Translations under genes and position numbers: made by a program
Part shown: in pieces, positions 22,694 to 35,690 of the stretch
Layout: each line of letters begins with the position of its first letter
Numbering within the stretch: the stretch's first letter is position 1
The notes under the pieces: generated by a model
Told to the model about the DNA's origin: nothing
The model's input: only the letters and a program-made list of their open reading frames with translations
The model's database searches: none
Assembly (NCBI RefSeq): GCF_036785885.1
Contig: NC_092315.1
Coordinates: 18,764,026-18,828,025, forward strand
From: Coffea arabica
Lineage: Eukaryota; Streptophyta; Magnoliopsida; Gentianales; Rubiaceae
Length of the DNA stretch: 64,000 bases
Direction: 5' to 3'

Positions 22694-23243
22694 GTTGTTA
22701 GTGGATGCGTAAGTATCCGTCTGGGACGGTGGTAGTTCGGTTCCCTCCAAATTATCTTTGGGTCTCTTCAGGTACCCTTCTCCCTTAGTCTCCTGGTGAT
22801 TTAGTTCTCTCCGAATTATTTTTAGATTTCTTCACATCCCCTCCCCCTTAGTATAGAATAGTATATCGTATCCGACAAAAAAAAAAAGAAAAAAAGACAG
22901 TGACTGAGGAATTTGAACCACATGGCTCTCATAATTTTTTCCCGATACCTCTTCTATACGGCTTAAAGCTCATTAAGTGTGCCCCTTAAAAAAATGATTG
23001 CAAGATGTGCGTAGCATAAGGAGGGCTTCTGGTTTGTGCGACGGGCTTAGCCCATTAACAAGAAAGGCCTGTTTTGTCTCTGTCGTTCTGGAAATCACCT
23101 CCTATCGGGTTTTACTGGGGTTTAAGAAAAATCTGATTTTGTCTTCTGCTCTCTCTCCATCTTCTAAAGCCCTAATCAACTGGCGCCGGTCGCCGGCGAG
23201 ACTTGTATCACTGCGTTACTGCCGGAAAATATCACTCCTAATT
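22694..23243 (+). promoter_or_regulatory. NOL6 promoter and 5' UTR region, with a site II-like motif
   Basis: Directly upstream of the NOL6 start. At 23043-23054 GGGCTTAGCCCA forms a small palindrome; its complement contains TGGGCT, the site II core (TGGGCC/T) known from promoters of plant ribosomal-protein and ribosome-biogenesis genes. AAAGCCCTAA at about 23166 is one base from a telo-box (AAACCCTA). Together these fit the ribosome-assembly role of the gene. The frame open from 22998 is in phase with NOL6, but the ATG at 23244 fits plant homologues better. Confidence 0.4.
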
Positions 23244-26200
23244 ATGGCCTCCGACGATGTGACATACACGGACTCCATGAGCTTCACGGTTACAGAACTC
23301 TTGAAGGAAGTGCAGCTCGATTATTCTCCTGCAACCACTAAAGCTGTTGACGACGTTGTCTCCTTTGTCAAACAAGTCATAGATAAAATCCCCGAGAATT
23401 TTCAGGTTACAGAAGTACTCCATTATCGTTGTTATTATTATCATTATTATTTTGACCTTTTTTTTTCCTTATTTTGCTTATACTACAATGCTCTGCAGGT
23501 TACAGCTGACCTGGGACCACGGTTTGTTAGAGATATTAAAGCTGATAAATGTGAATTTAAGTTTAACAGGCCAAAATTTATCGAAATTGCTGGAAGCTAT
23601 TCAATGCAGTGTGTTGTGAAACCGGACATAAACGTGGATGTTTTCATTCGCCTTCCCAAGGTTTATGTCTAAATTTATGTATGACATTTATTTTGTTCGA
23701 TTGCCAATGATTATGAGGTTATTCTTGATTCTGTTCCATCATTATTATCCATTTTCTTAATATCAAACCAATGTTATGTCTAGCATACAGTAGTTTTGAG
23801 ACCTTGTGGAATGCTATGTGAGGTATGGTGTTCATTTCTTGGCATTTGAGAAGGGGTTCAAAAGTTTAAGCCAGGAGACATTTTTCTGAAGAGCTACTAT
23901 TTAGGATATGTAATGTTTCTAAGATACACGTTTGATGTTCAGATGGTAAGGTACCTAAGTATGCATGATCACTCCACAAAGAACGAATATTAATACCTTT
24001 TGTATACCAATGGGTTATTGTCCAATTAGGGTATCTGCTATTACCTTCATCAGCCTGCAAAGATAATGGTGTATTTGCTCATTGTAGTTGCTATTTTACT
24101 CCATATCTTATCAGTTTCGTCTCTTCATCTTGACAGGAATCTTTCCACGAAAAGGACTATCTAAATTATCGCTACCATGCCAAAAGATATCTTTATCTTT
24201 GTGTACTGAAGAAGCATTTGACATCATCTTCAATTTTTCATGATGTTCGGTGGTCGACCTTTCAAAATGAAGCTCGTAAACCTATATTGCTCGTGTATCC
24301 AGGTTTTTGACACTGACCTGACTAATTGCACTTAGCTTCTTGACTTTGATTCGAAACATTTATTCAACAGCCTTCTGTCTAACCGTAAGAGTTGGTTAAG
24401 TAGAATCCTTTTTTTCTTTCTTTTCTTTTGGGTAGCTGTGAAGCTTTCTCAAAATGCTAAATTCGTCGTGAGGATAATTCCCACCGCATCATCTCTATTC
24501 AGTATATCCAAATTAAACTTAGGGCGGAACAATGTTCGTGCTCTGAATCAAGGTATTACATATTACTCTGAGATTGTTAAGTTGAACCTATTTTAGCTCT
24601 GTACCTAACTGCATTTGAATGTTCTTTTGGATATGTTGCAGGGGATGTTCTACAGGCAACACCCATGTATAACTCTAGTATACTGGAGGACATGTTTCTT
24701 GAAGATAATGCAGGATTTATTAGAAGAACTTTTGCGGGATGGAAGCATTTGGGGGAAGCTTTAGTACTTCTAAAAGTATGCGTATGAGTGCATTCATGAT
24801 AAAAATTGATTATTCCACTAAGATTTGTCATTTGATCACACACATTGCTGTCATGATGTAGGTTTGGGCACGACAGAGAAGTTCAATATACTGTCATGAT
24901 TGTTTAAATGGATATCTGATCTCTGTAATTATGGCATACCTTGCCACAGAATCTGGTAGGAATCGCATAAACAAATCAATGAATCCAATGCAGATATTTC
25001 GTGTGACATTGGATTTTATAGGTATGCATAGTTATTCTGGTTGCTTTTAGTAAAATTGGTAGAGCTTGTTGTATTCTGATGTCGTATATTTGGAGATATA
25101 GATTTTTTCACTCAAAAAATTCATTTCTATGCCTGGTTGAATATGTCAAAGAACTTATTGACAACCTACTGTTTTATTAGTCCAGAATGCAACATAGAAC
25201 TAGTCCAACAAATTTACTGTGTGATCTCTTAGGTGGTCATTTTGATGTCTGAGCTTGTCTTCCTGGCTATTTCACACAAATAGGCTTTTCTTTTGGGCTG
25301 AATTTTGCAGCAAAATTCTAACTTGTCCATGATATTTTTTGTTTTTTGGACAGCTAAATCAAAATTGTGGGACAATGGAATCTTTTTTCACCCACAAGGT
25401 GAAAGAAATGTTCCACATAAGGTATGTTTAGCATGATTTATGGTCTTTGATAATCATTGAGTATCCCTAAGTGATATATAAATTCGATTTAGAGCTCCAA
25501 ATGGTTTGGGAGGTGCATTTATGTCTTCAATTTGTTAATCTTTGATAAGCTTTGAACTGTTGGGTTCTTGCCTATGCTAATACTGATTCCAATTTTGCAG
25601 ACGCAGGGAAGGAGGACAAGTTTGCAATCATTTCCTGTAGTTATTTGTGATTCATTTGCAGACTTCAATTTGGGGTTTCGCATATCGCGAAATGGTTTCC
25701 AAGAGGTATATACCCTCAAAATCTTTTGATTTGGTGTTTTCTCAGTGAAGGTTGGACATCATGAGTAGTGCAACGTGCTGATTAAATGTTCTACCTACTT
25801 TGTATTCTAAATGTCAGCTTCAAGATGAGGCTTCTGCGACACTTAGTTGCATGGCGAAATATGGTGATGGTGGCTTTGATGAGATTTTTATGTCCAGGAT
25901 TGACTATCCAGCCAAATATGACTTTTGTATTAGGTACATCTTGTGAGATGATATTTGGGTGTCTTATACAATTTGCTTTTTAATTGGTTGATGGACAGCA
26001 TATTATATTAAGTCTGGTAGCGTCATTTCTAATGCTTCAATACCTGAAAATTTGAAAAAATTTGAGATTTCTTCATTGTCATCCATGGGTTTCATTTATC
26101 CAATTAGAAGTTGTGACATACTTATGCAACACTGATTAGTGGACAGCATAGAACTGTGCAAACAACTTTACATATGGTTAAATCTCATCCTAATATTTGC

Positions 26201-29200
26201 CATGGATGCAGATGCTTTCATGCATGCTATACTATAGAAGCTGCTAGGCAGTAGTGTGAAACAAATGTTTGGTGGTGCACAACCATTCAAAGTTCAGGTG
26301 TATATCAGGAAGTAGATGAACTTCATAGAGTGGGTCATCTCATGCTAGATGTCTCGTTTGCTGCTGTACAAGAGCCAATTAACATGTCAAGGGCTGGCTT
26401 TGATTTTTCAGCTTCATAACACAAGGCTAGATCTAGTAGAGCCAATTTATTTGTGAAGGATTTACAAATCATGGAAAATCTTTTGACTTAAAATAGGGCT
26501 TATAATTGGTCATGGTTAAAAATTTGTCATGTATTGGAATTTGGAAAATGCTTTTTACTCTGAAAAAAGCAAAGTATTCAACACCTTATTTGGACGTTGA
26601 AAATTTGTCGTGTTGAGTTATGCGTAGAAAAGACTCACCCCCAAAGTTGGAGAAATTAAGTGTACTCATTCTAATTTGGCAACTAATTATATTGCATAAT
26701 CCAGATATACCATTTAGCCTACTAACGCTTGCAATTTTTTGGATTTTTTATCTAACCTTTACAAGTAATGTTTTTTTGTGTCATTCATATCACATGATGG
26801 CCCAACCAGATTGAACTTAAAGGGCAACACTGAAGTTTATGAGCCAGGATTTTGCTTGGATGATGAATGTTGGAGATATTATGAGCAGAAAGTACTTGCG
26901 CTCATGGTTCAAGGACTACAAGATAGAGCTAAATATGTTCGTGTAATTTGGAGAAATACTAGTTCCTGTTGTAACTACGAAGAAGTAAGATGTCAATAAT
27001 CTTGAAGATATGATGTTGCAATTTGGTGCATTTAGATCTTTCTTGTTGATTATTGCATGATTCTAGGGTTTGCACTCATTAGATAGTGAGGAACTGCTTA
27101 TTGGAATTTCATTCAATTCAGTGGAGGATGGCTTTAGAAAGGTTACAATGGGCCCCAGTCCTGAGGAAAAAGAAAAGGTATTAGGCAGAAATAATTATTT
27201 TCTTTTGCAGAATTTTCTTGTGAAACCAAATTAACATCTACTGTCTTTGATATGCTTAGGCTTTAGAATTTCGAAAATTCTGGGGAGACAAGGCAACACT
27301 TAGGCAATTTCGTGATGGTAGAATTGCTGAAGTTGTAGGTAAGGTGTTTTTGACATGCTTCTGTTGCTGTTGATATTTGAGTTATTAATTGAAGACGATT
27401 AATTTGGTGATATTGCTCATTCACAGTGTGGGAGCGTGAGGAGTGGGAAAGGCATCTCATCATCAAAGACGTATCTGACCATATTCTTTCATGCCATCTT
27501 CCCATTCCAAAGGAAAATATTATCGCCATTGTGGATCAACTTGATTTTGCTCTTCTTTACGGAAATAAAGGTATTATGCATTGATGCCAATAGCTAAAGA
27601 TTTATCTCATTTCTCTTTGTTTTTTCCCTGGTTGGAAGGATTACTGATGGTACAAAATGAATTTTTAGATCCTATTGCATATTCTAAAAGTCTGTTAGTG
27701 GCATTTGATGATCTATCAAAGCGGTTGCGTCTTCTTGATGACATTCCTCTAAGGGTGTCCAGCGTGCAGCCTCTCAGTTCAGGTTTTTCCCTACACTTGT
27801 TAAATCCTCCAACCCCCCACCAAAACAAAAAAACAACTCACATGTATGCAATACCTGAGATGCAAGCACAACACTTTTATCTGATTATGAAGCAATTGCT
27901 TTTGTGCTTTTCGATGGGGTACCCAGTTGTGGATCTAAGCTTCAATTTAGCAACAAAATTGGTTGAGTAGTGGCTGTTGTGTTATTCATGGATGAGAAGA
28001 GTCAAATCTTCTTACATGCCATAGAAATATACGAAGCATGATGGCTAAGGAACAGCAGTCTAGTTAATTTTCAGTTGTATTCCACCAAATTGGTTTGCTT
28101 TCTCTAATGATGTTGTCTAGTGAATAACCTTCCTTTTCCAATTTCATGAACAAACTTGGTGAAATTGCGAACTTGATTCCAGATGCAATAGTTTGTCATA
28201 CTAAAATCCGGTGGTTCGATAAATCTCCTTTTACTGCTGCTTAAATTGTTTATAAAGACTTGTCTAAGTGGATACTGTAAGGAGACATACTTGTATCTTT
28301 AGATTTTGCATCTTAATTGGGATGATGTTTCTTTGGAGGGATTTGCTGGTGGCAGGTGGGGGATCTGGGAATATTCAACTTCACGGCATACTTTGTCCTT
28401 GTTATATGGTTGATATATTATATATGAGATGGGAAAGATAAATTATTGCCTGGTCCTTACCCTCTGATTACAGCTTTCAGGTTTACATCTGTATTCCCTC
28501 CTGGACCTCATGCCCTAGCATGCGAAAACCATGTAAATGTCAAAATACAAAAGCTCACTTCAACATCTGTACAGCCTCTTGAAGTCATGATTCAGGCATG
28601 GATGGCTTCTCAGATATAGTTTGATAGTTAGATTGTTCATGCAAACTCTGACAGTTAGTCTATACATTTGTACAGCTTGAAGGTTCTGGGAATTGGCCAA
28701 TGGATGATGTTGCATTAGAGAAGACTAAGTCTGCTTTTCTTCTCAAAATTGGTGAAAGGTTGGTCTTTTTGGGGTTTTATTTGCAAAAGTATCCTAAGTG
28801 TAAAGTTTTCTGATTATAATGAGATAGCAGCCTTCAAAAGAATTGGGGCATGACGTGTACTGCAGCAGAAGATGATGTAGATGTTTTCATGTCCGGATTT
28901 GCATTCCGCCTTAAAATTTTGCATGAGAGGGGCTTGAATTTAGTGAGAAGGCCAAGTAAGAAACTCTGCCATCTTCATGATACTGCACATGTAGGAACCT
29001 GCTTATTATATTTTCTTGTCAATTAATTTTCTTTTCAGGTGGTGGTGGTCAAGCAAAGTGGGTTTTATCTACAGATAGGAAATTGTTTATCTGCAGCCAG
29101 CACTCTAGCATGATCAATGGGCTATGTGGTCGTTTTCCAACATATGGGCCTGTAGTTAGGTGACAGAACCCTTCTTCTGCCTTTCCTCTCTTTTCTTTCC

Positions 29201-32073
29201 AATCTTTCTACCTTTAACACTTGGATTTGGTTTCTGAAGGCTTGCAAAGCGCTGGGTGTCTTCCCATCTTCTCTCATCCTTGCTAGGAGAGGAAGCAATT
29301 GAGCTGTTGGTTGCATATCTCTTTCTGAAGCCTGCGCCATTTAGTCCTACTGTCTCACGAATAACTGGGTTTCTGAGGTAGGGAATTTTGCTTATGCTTG
29401 CAGTGATACGTGGTCGAATCTTGGTTCTCTCTCTCTATGAGATATGCTAACTGAGAGCTTGCAGATCCACAGAATGTTATGTCATCATTGCTGCGATTCC
29501 ATGTTTTCAAGCTCGTTACACAATATAATGTCAAATTCTTTTTCAGATCCACCAGCCCTTGCTCTTGCGAGAAAAGATAACTTGACCAAAATAATTAGCT
29601 TTAGTTTCTCTCACCTTCTTTGAGACTAGTCTTGTTTGCTTAACACATTGAGATTCTTTATGTCATTTGTTGCCTTGAGTTGTAAATTACATGGTGCGAT
29701 GCTTGTTTCTATGTGAATAATTTGTTAGACAAAAAACATGATGGGAATCATCCATTACTGTTTCAGGTTCTTACGGTTGTTGTCAGCGTATGATTGGACC
29801 TTTTCTGCCCTCGTGGTTGATATCAATGGTGATTTGACTCCTGAAGATGAAAAAGAGATCCATGTAAGTGCTACTAAAAAATTTGTATCTGTTTAATTGG
29901 CTATTTTTCCTTATTTTGGTCCCAAATACTCTCTCTTTTATTGTACTTGTCAAGGTCTCACTGATTCTGTCTTCATGCTTGATGGGACAGGAAAATTTAA
30001 CATCGAGTAGGAAAAATAGTGAAAATCCAGAGAGTGCAAATCCAGCCATGTTCTTGGCTACTCCTTATGACAAGAAGTCTGAAGCTTGGACCAGATCATC
30101 ACCCACTCCAACGGTGAGTAGCTCTTAAGTTGGATTTTTTTTTTTTTGTTATTTATAAGTGAATTATTTGAAGCTTCCCATAGTTGATGGACTCAGAAAT
30201 AGGAGTTCTTGATACTCGTGACATAACAGGTTCTGCGTCACTTTTTCAGTGTTATTGTGGAGATTCAGATTGCAACTTAATTGCATGCCTTGCGTTGCTT
30301 TATTTTCCTTATCTGATGCGTGTTTTAGAAAGTAAACTGCATCATTTATGCGATAACATCGTTTCATCATTTGTTTCAGCTATGAAGTGTAATGTATTAT
30401 ACTTTTAACAGCAATTTTTTGGTGCTGCTCCTATTTTCCCTCTTTAATGGTTAACGCAGTGATAATGTCATAGCATATCCACTTGTACTTGCAGAAGATC
30501 CCATTGAACCAACTCCTGAATTTTGACTTAACTTATTAGGTTAACTAGGTGTTTTCTATGATGGTTTTAATGCTTTAAGGTAATTTAGCCTTCACTAATA
30601 TTTAGTGCAACTGGGGTGCCAGTTTGTAGAACTGGGAATTAATTATCCTTATAGACCCATAGATCCACCACTAAGATGCAGAAAAATGGTGCTCAAACTC
30701 ATGTTTGATTATATATATTGAGAAAATCATTCTTTGGCTGTTGGAACTTTTTGGTTCTTTTTGTCACGTCCTGCCATATGCTTTCCTTCTCCTCCAATGG
30801 TGCGGAGGAAGCATACCGTGTGTGTGTTCGACATCCTTGCGCTCAAGCTCCAGCTAACCGGGAAGTCCTTTTTCTCTATAGCAAAGAACTAAAACATATA
30901 ATCACATGCTCTTATTTGGTTGAGCCAGAAAGTTCTATTTGTTTTTGAATGTCCTCTCTTCCAATTTTTATCACGGATCTTGTTTTTTTTGTTCAAGGAA
31001 CTGAGACGGTTGGTGGTATATGCAACCAGCAGCGCAAATTTATTGACCAAACTTATATTTCAGGACCGGTTTAATTCCTACCAATGGGAGGTGAATGGCG
31101 TACTTAAGTTGGAGGTCTTCCTTTTGTTGTTCTTCATACTTGTGAACCTTTTACATTCAAGAACTCATAATTTGTGACCTTGCAGTGCCTTTTTCGCACT
31201 CCACTAAACGTCTACGATGTTGTTATCCTTCTCCATCGGGATAAATTGCCGTATCCTCATCGTCTTCTCTTCCCATCTGAGCTCAACCAAGGTTGTAATT
31301 CCTTTTTCATTGTTTTACTATTTTTGGCCTCGTTTCCCTTTCTTCTGCTTGGTGTGAAAAGTATGTTTTGATGCTCCAGTAAATATGCATCTGGACTCTC
31401 TCCTAGCCACCCCACCCAATGTGCACATATTTACTGTTTGCTTTCATGCATCAAGGACTTGGTTCACCATAAATGAAATGTTACTTGGAATTATTTAGGG
31501 ATGCTTGTCATGCGTGGGCGTGCAAGCAAAAGCTTCCATCCCTTCTTGTTAGCTGGGGTTGGGACAGGCATAAAGGCAAGCCTAGAAGACCTAAAAGATA
31601 AAGTCATGATAGACTTCAATCCAGTTAGGTGCTTTATTGATGAGATTGAGGTAAGGATTAGCCAATGGTGGTGATGTTCCACCAAATTCGCTTTGTTCAA
31701 ATTCTTGCTCATGTATGTTAATTTAGGAGCTCGTTCTCATCCTTCTTGTCTGCAGAGAGACTTTCCTGGCATTTTCAAGGTATGGTACGATTCTTTGGGA
31801 GGTGATGCTATTGGCCTTACATGGGACAAAGCAAATCCAAAGGTATTCATAGCTTCTTAATTGTACATGATAAATTTGAAATTTGACTAGTGCTCTTGGA
31901 GAATGTCGAAAAGCTTTCTTCTGCTTGACTTGTCTCTTTCACAGAAGCGAGGACGAGACTTCATGGATGAGGATAACCAAGGGCTAATTGATGTGTTAAA
32001 AACCATCGGTGACGCTGGGAAAGGGTTTGTGAGAAGTGTTCATTTTCTAAAGGCCCCAAAACTAAGCCACTGA
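23244..32073 (+). CDS. NOL6: Nrap/NOL6 nucleolar protein (Utp22 homologue), 26 exons
   Basis: Exons: 23244-23405, 23499-23660, 24137-24302, 24436-24552, 24642-24775, 24862-25021, 25354-25421, 25601-25705, 25818-25933, 26810-26984, 27067-27177, 27260-27338, 27427-27570, 27669-27782, 28474-28595, 28676-28758, 28831-28955, 29039-29159, 29240-29377, 29767-29863, 29991-30113, 30998-31090, 31186-31291, 31499-31650, 31756-31842, 31945-32073. They total 3189 nt, giving 1062 residues, close to other plant Nrap proteins. All phases close and no stop interrupts. Conserved stretches include FVRDIKADKCEFKF, SYSMQCVVKPDINVDVFIRL, NYRYHAKRYLYLC, GFIRRTFAGWKHLGEALVLL, VMIQLEGSGNWPMDDVA and RVSSVQPLSSAFRFT. 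The family is an inactive poly(A)-polymerase-like scaffold that works in the nucleolus in the small-subunit processome (UTP-C) during 18S rRNA maturation. Start chosen for MASDDVTYTDSMSFTVTELL. Intron 1 is in frame and stop-free; intron 15 appears to use a GC donor. Confidence 0.96.
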
Positions 32074-32733
32074 AACTTCTTCTCAGTTTGTTGTAATTAG
32101 GAACTCATTTTTTTTTGTAAGTTTTTTTTTTCTTTGTAATTCTTGAAAATTTTGGTTTATTTTTGACTTTGGCCATGGTGTAGCTTCAATCCACATCCTT
32201 GAGAGATGGAGGATTGAGTTCTTTTTGATAGACTGTAGGATTTCTTCATGCAGGCTTGTGCTGCCGCTTTTTGGAAATTTTAAATGTAAAGTACAACTTT
32301 GAATTGAATGTATCTGTTGAGTACGCACTGATATCCTGAGAAGAACAGTATAGTGGAGAATTATTCAGAAATTGTTCAAAATATGTAGTATGCTCTATAA
32401 TTGGTCCCAAACTATGTATTAAGCTCTATAAATTGAACTTTGTATCGAATCACAAGACTAAGGCATCTATTGAACTTTGTACCGTTCATGTTACGGATGC
32501 TCGCTTATAGTTATCTCCACTTGTGGAAACATGTTCATTTATTTGACTGCCAAAGAAAAACACAACGCTACCTCATCTTGGAGGCAATTTTGTCTTCCAG
32601 GTATATTTAAGCTCGAGAGAGTTTATCCATTTTGTTATTGTATGTTGATTCAAAATGAATGTTTTAAGAAAACCATTATCTTGATTTCTAGATTGTTACC
32701 ACTGCTGTCTCCTTCATAGTTGAGTTCTATAGG
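32074..32733. other. 3' flank of NOL6
   Basis: Contains the NOL6 3' UTR just after the stop at 32071-32073 and AT-rich intergenic sequence. No other gene is supported. Confidence 0.45.
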
Positions 32734-33531
32734 ATGAGGCAAACTCCAGAACATGGTCTCTTGGAGCTAAATATTAATGCAGCATGGACTCAAGATAGCC
32801 GAGGAATTGGAGGTATTGTTAGGGATGAAGATGATCATATTATGGCCGCTTTTTTCAGAAGGGAGTGGAAAGTATTAGCCGCTGAACATGTTGAATTGAG
32901 TGCAATTATCAATGGTTGCAATGGGACTAGAAGTTGGGATAGAAGAGTTCATCTTGGAGGGTGATTCTGTCAATGTTAGTTAAAAGATTGATTAGTGATG
33001 AGGCAGACTTATCTATGCCAGGTAGTCTGGTTGACAAAGCTAGAAAATTGCAAAAGAGTTTCCAGAATGTGCAAGATTTCACATGTATGTAGAACAGCGA
33101 ACAAAGGAGAAACATTGGCTGGATTATGCTGAAGCATTGGCTGGATTATGCTGAAGCGATCAAACTGGCATTGTGTAAAGCAAAGGAGAAACATTGGCTG
33201 GAGCCTGGAAGTGAACGTGCAACTTTCATCTCAACAATTGCTGCGCTGTTTGAAGACGAACAAAGTAAAAGACGACTTTTTGCTCAACTGGAGGGCATTC
33301 AAATATTAGGATCATTGTTTATGAAATGCTCATTTAGCTTGACATCTCACCAAAATAGTATGACAAGTAGAATGATGCTCTTATGCTACTAAGTTAATAC
33401 AATATGAGAAATACTTGAATCCTCAGTGTCTAAGTACACGTTTGTAAAGCTCAATATGAGCCTGTGCTCAAAGTTGTATAGCTTGTTTTAATATCAATAA
33501 TATTTCTAATGTTATTGTTAAAAAAAAAAAA
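32734..33531 (+). pseudogene. RNase H-type (RVT_3) domain remnant with poly(A) tail, LINE-derived
   Basis: The frame starting at 32734 reads LLELNINAAWTQDSRGIGGI then VRDEDDHIMAAF, the opening of an RVT_3 RNase H domain. After a shift near 32920 it continues as GLEVGIEEFILEGDSVNV, after another as SLVDKARKLQKSFQNVQ, and ends VCRTANKGETLAGL. These are the expected order of RNase H blocks, separated by at least three frameshifts. A poly(A) run at about 33519-33531 marks a retroposed 3' end. A 22-bp tandem duplication sits at 33113-33156. No function is expected. Confidence 0.65.
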
Positions 33532-33572
33532 AGAGCGAGCAAACCTGCTAATGTGTTAGCCAAAGTAAATCT

Positions 33573-34956
33573 TAGGGGTGTGCATTCGGTGCAAAAGCGG
33601 TAATTTGGTGCAATGAATTCGGTGAATTTGGTTATTCGACCTATAGAAATCTAAACCGTTTTCAATTTCGAATTGGCCATAACCGAATTCATTCCGCAAC
33701 CAATTTCAAATTCGAAAACGGTAATGAATTCGGTTAGACCGAATTCATCTATTAAAAAAAACTGATTTTTTAAAAATTATTACTTATTTGATCCCCAAAT
33801 TTATTCATAATTTAACACATTACTTATATTCTAATCATTTTGTGGTTTAATTTAATTGGCATTTATTTGATCACTTATACCTAGAATCCTTAGTCTATGA
33901 TTTAAGGAACACATAAAAAGTGATTAATTTAAACTAGAATAAACCTTAGACTGTACAATGATTAGTGATAATTTATGAATTTATAATTTACAATGATTAA
34001 TAATATGTAATACAAATTTACAAATTACAATGATTAGTGATAAGTTATATTAGTTACAAACTTATAATTTATTTCAAATCAAAATAAAACTTATTTACTT
34101 ACATATGTTATTGTGAAAGTCAATACACTAATACATTGATTTGCAATTCACATGCATTCACTTACACTGTTTAGTTGTCTTGTCTATACTTAAAGCCTTA
34201 AGATTAGTGAATAGATAATATGAATTTTTATGTTAAATATGTAATATAAATTTAGAGCACACTAATACTTGCAAGTTACAGATTACGCATTCAAATATTC
34301 GATAATTCAAACATGAATGATCAATGATGTATCAAATTACCAATATCTAAATTCTAATTACTAATATCTAAATTCTAATTACTAATTATGTTTATTGTTT
34401 AATATTTAGTATTATACATATACATATATTAATTATTATCTAATTCTAGTCATGTTACTCATGTATAAAATAATAAGTAGTTATCTTATATTGTTATGTA
34501 TTACTATATATTTCTATTATTATAGTCATATAACAATTAACAAATACTAAAATAATATATTGTACATTATTATATATTATTATTATTATAAGTACATGAT
34601 ATGATGATAATACCATATACTAATTATTATTAATAGCATTTACCTATTTAATATAATAATATATTAGTAGTATATACTAATACTAAATAGCATTTATCTA
34701 TATATTATATAATTTTATATACCAATTTGGTATTCGAATGCGGTAATGCGGTACCCTATTTCAATTACCGAATTTGAATGCGAAATTGGTTATTACCAAA
34801 TTCATAATCTCATTACCTATTTCATACCATATTAGAATTCGGTGAATTCGATATGTATCGAATTTGTACCAAATTACCAAATACCCGATTTCAAATTACC
34901 AATTTGAATTTGAATTCGATTATGAATTCGGTATGAACCGAATTTGCTCACCCCTA
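33573..34956. mobile_element. hAT-like non-autonomous element
   Basis: Terminal inverted repeats are TAGGGGTGTGCATTCGGT at 33573 and ACCGAATTTGCTCACCCCTA ending at 34956. Subterminal zones are packed with AATTCGGT and ACCGAATT motifs in both orientations; the interior is AT-rich and non-coding. Flanking octamers GTAAATCT and CTATATCT match at six of eight positions, compatible with an old 8-bp hAT duplication. Length is 1384 bp. Confidence 0.7.
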
Positions 34957-35690
34957 CTATATCTAATTTAAATGAATGAATGATAGTATTTATCTTTATC
35001 CTCAAAAAAAAGGGTCGTATAAGATGAGGAACTGTTGATGTAAGTGAACTCATGCAATGTTATTAATCACTGAAATTGGCTCTGAGGTTAGGGGAGAGTT
35101 TTTAGAATTTTTCGCACTATGAAATTTAAGATTCGAATTTGGATGTAGTTGGTGGATGAAAAGGGTACGGGGAGGGTTGAAGGTATTTAAAAAAAAAAAA
35201 AAACAAACTCATGCAATGCCATTGTCATTAGATCTCTTAATTCTGCTTATTTTGACCCGCAAAGAGAAAGGGAGACTTGGCAAAATATACGTCGTAGGGT
35301 TTAAAAATTTCTAACGATAGTCCATTGCTTAAAATTCAACCACAAAAGTTTTCAAAAGCAACTTGAAAACATCAACTGATTTTTGGGATTTTAAAGAAGT
35401 GATGCGTAAATCTTTTCAAATTCTTTTTTGTCAATTCAATGAAATTCACTTCTTATTCTAATTCTAATAGCTCCATAGAAACCCCTTTATATACTATTAG
35501 ATGTGGTCAAACAATAGTTTTTTTTTTTTGGTTACTATCATTGGAAATTGGTGAGCATCAAAATTTTATTTCTGGATTAGTTTTCCAATGCATTGATTGT
35601 GGACTAGTACAGTATCGTTCATTATTTATATATTCTTTTAACAAGGATGAATTTTGCCGTGATAGCTCTTATACCACAACAAAATTTTGA
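34957..35690. other. Intergenic, nothing recognised
   Basis: AT-rich with a short poly(A) run near 35190. The 83-codon frame at 35439-35690 has no recognisable domain and no splice context. Confidence 0.45.
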
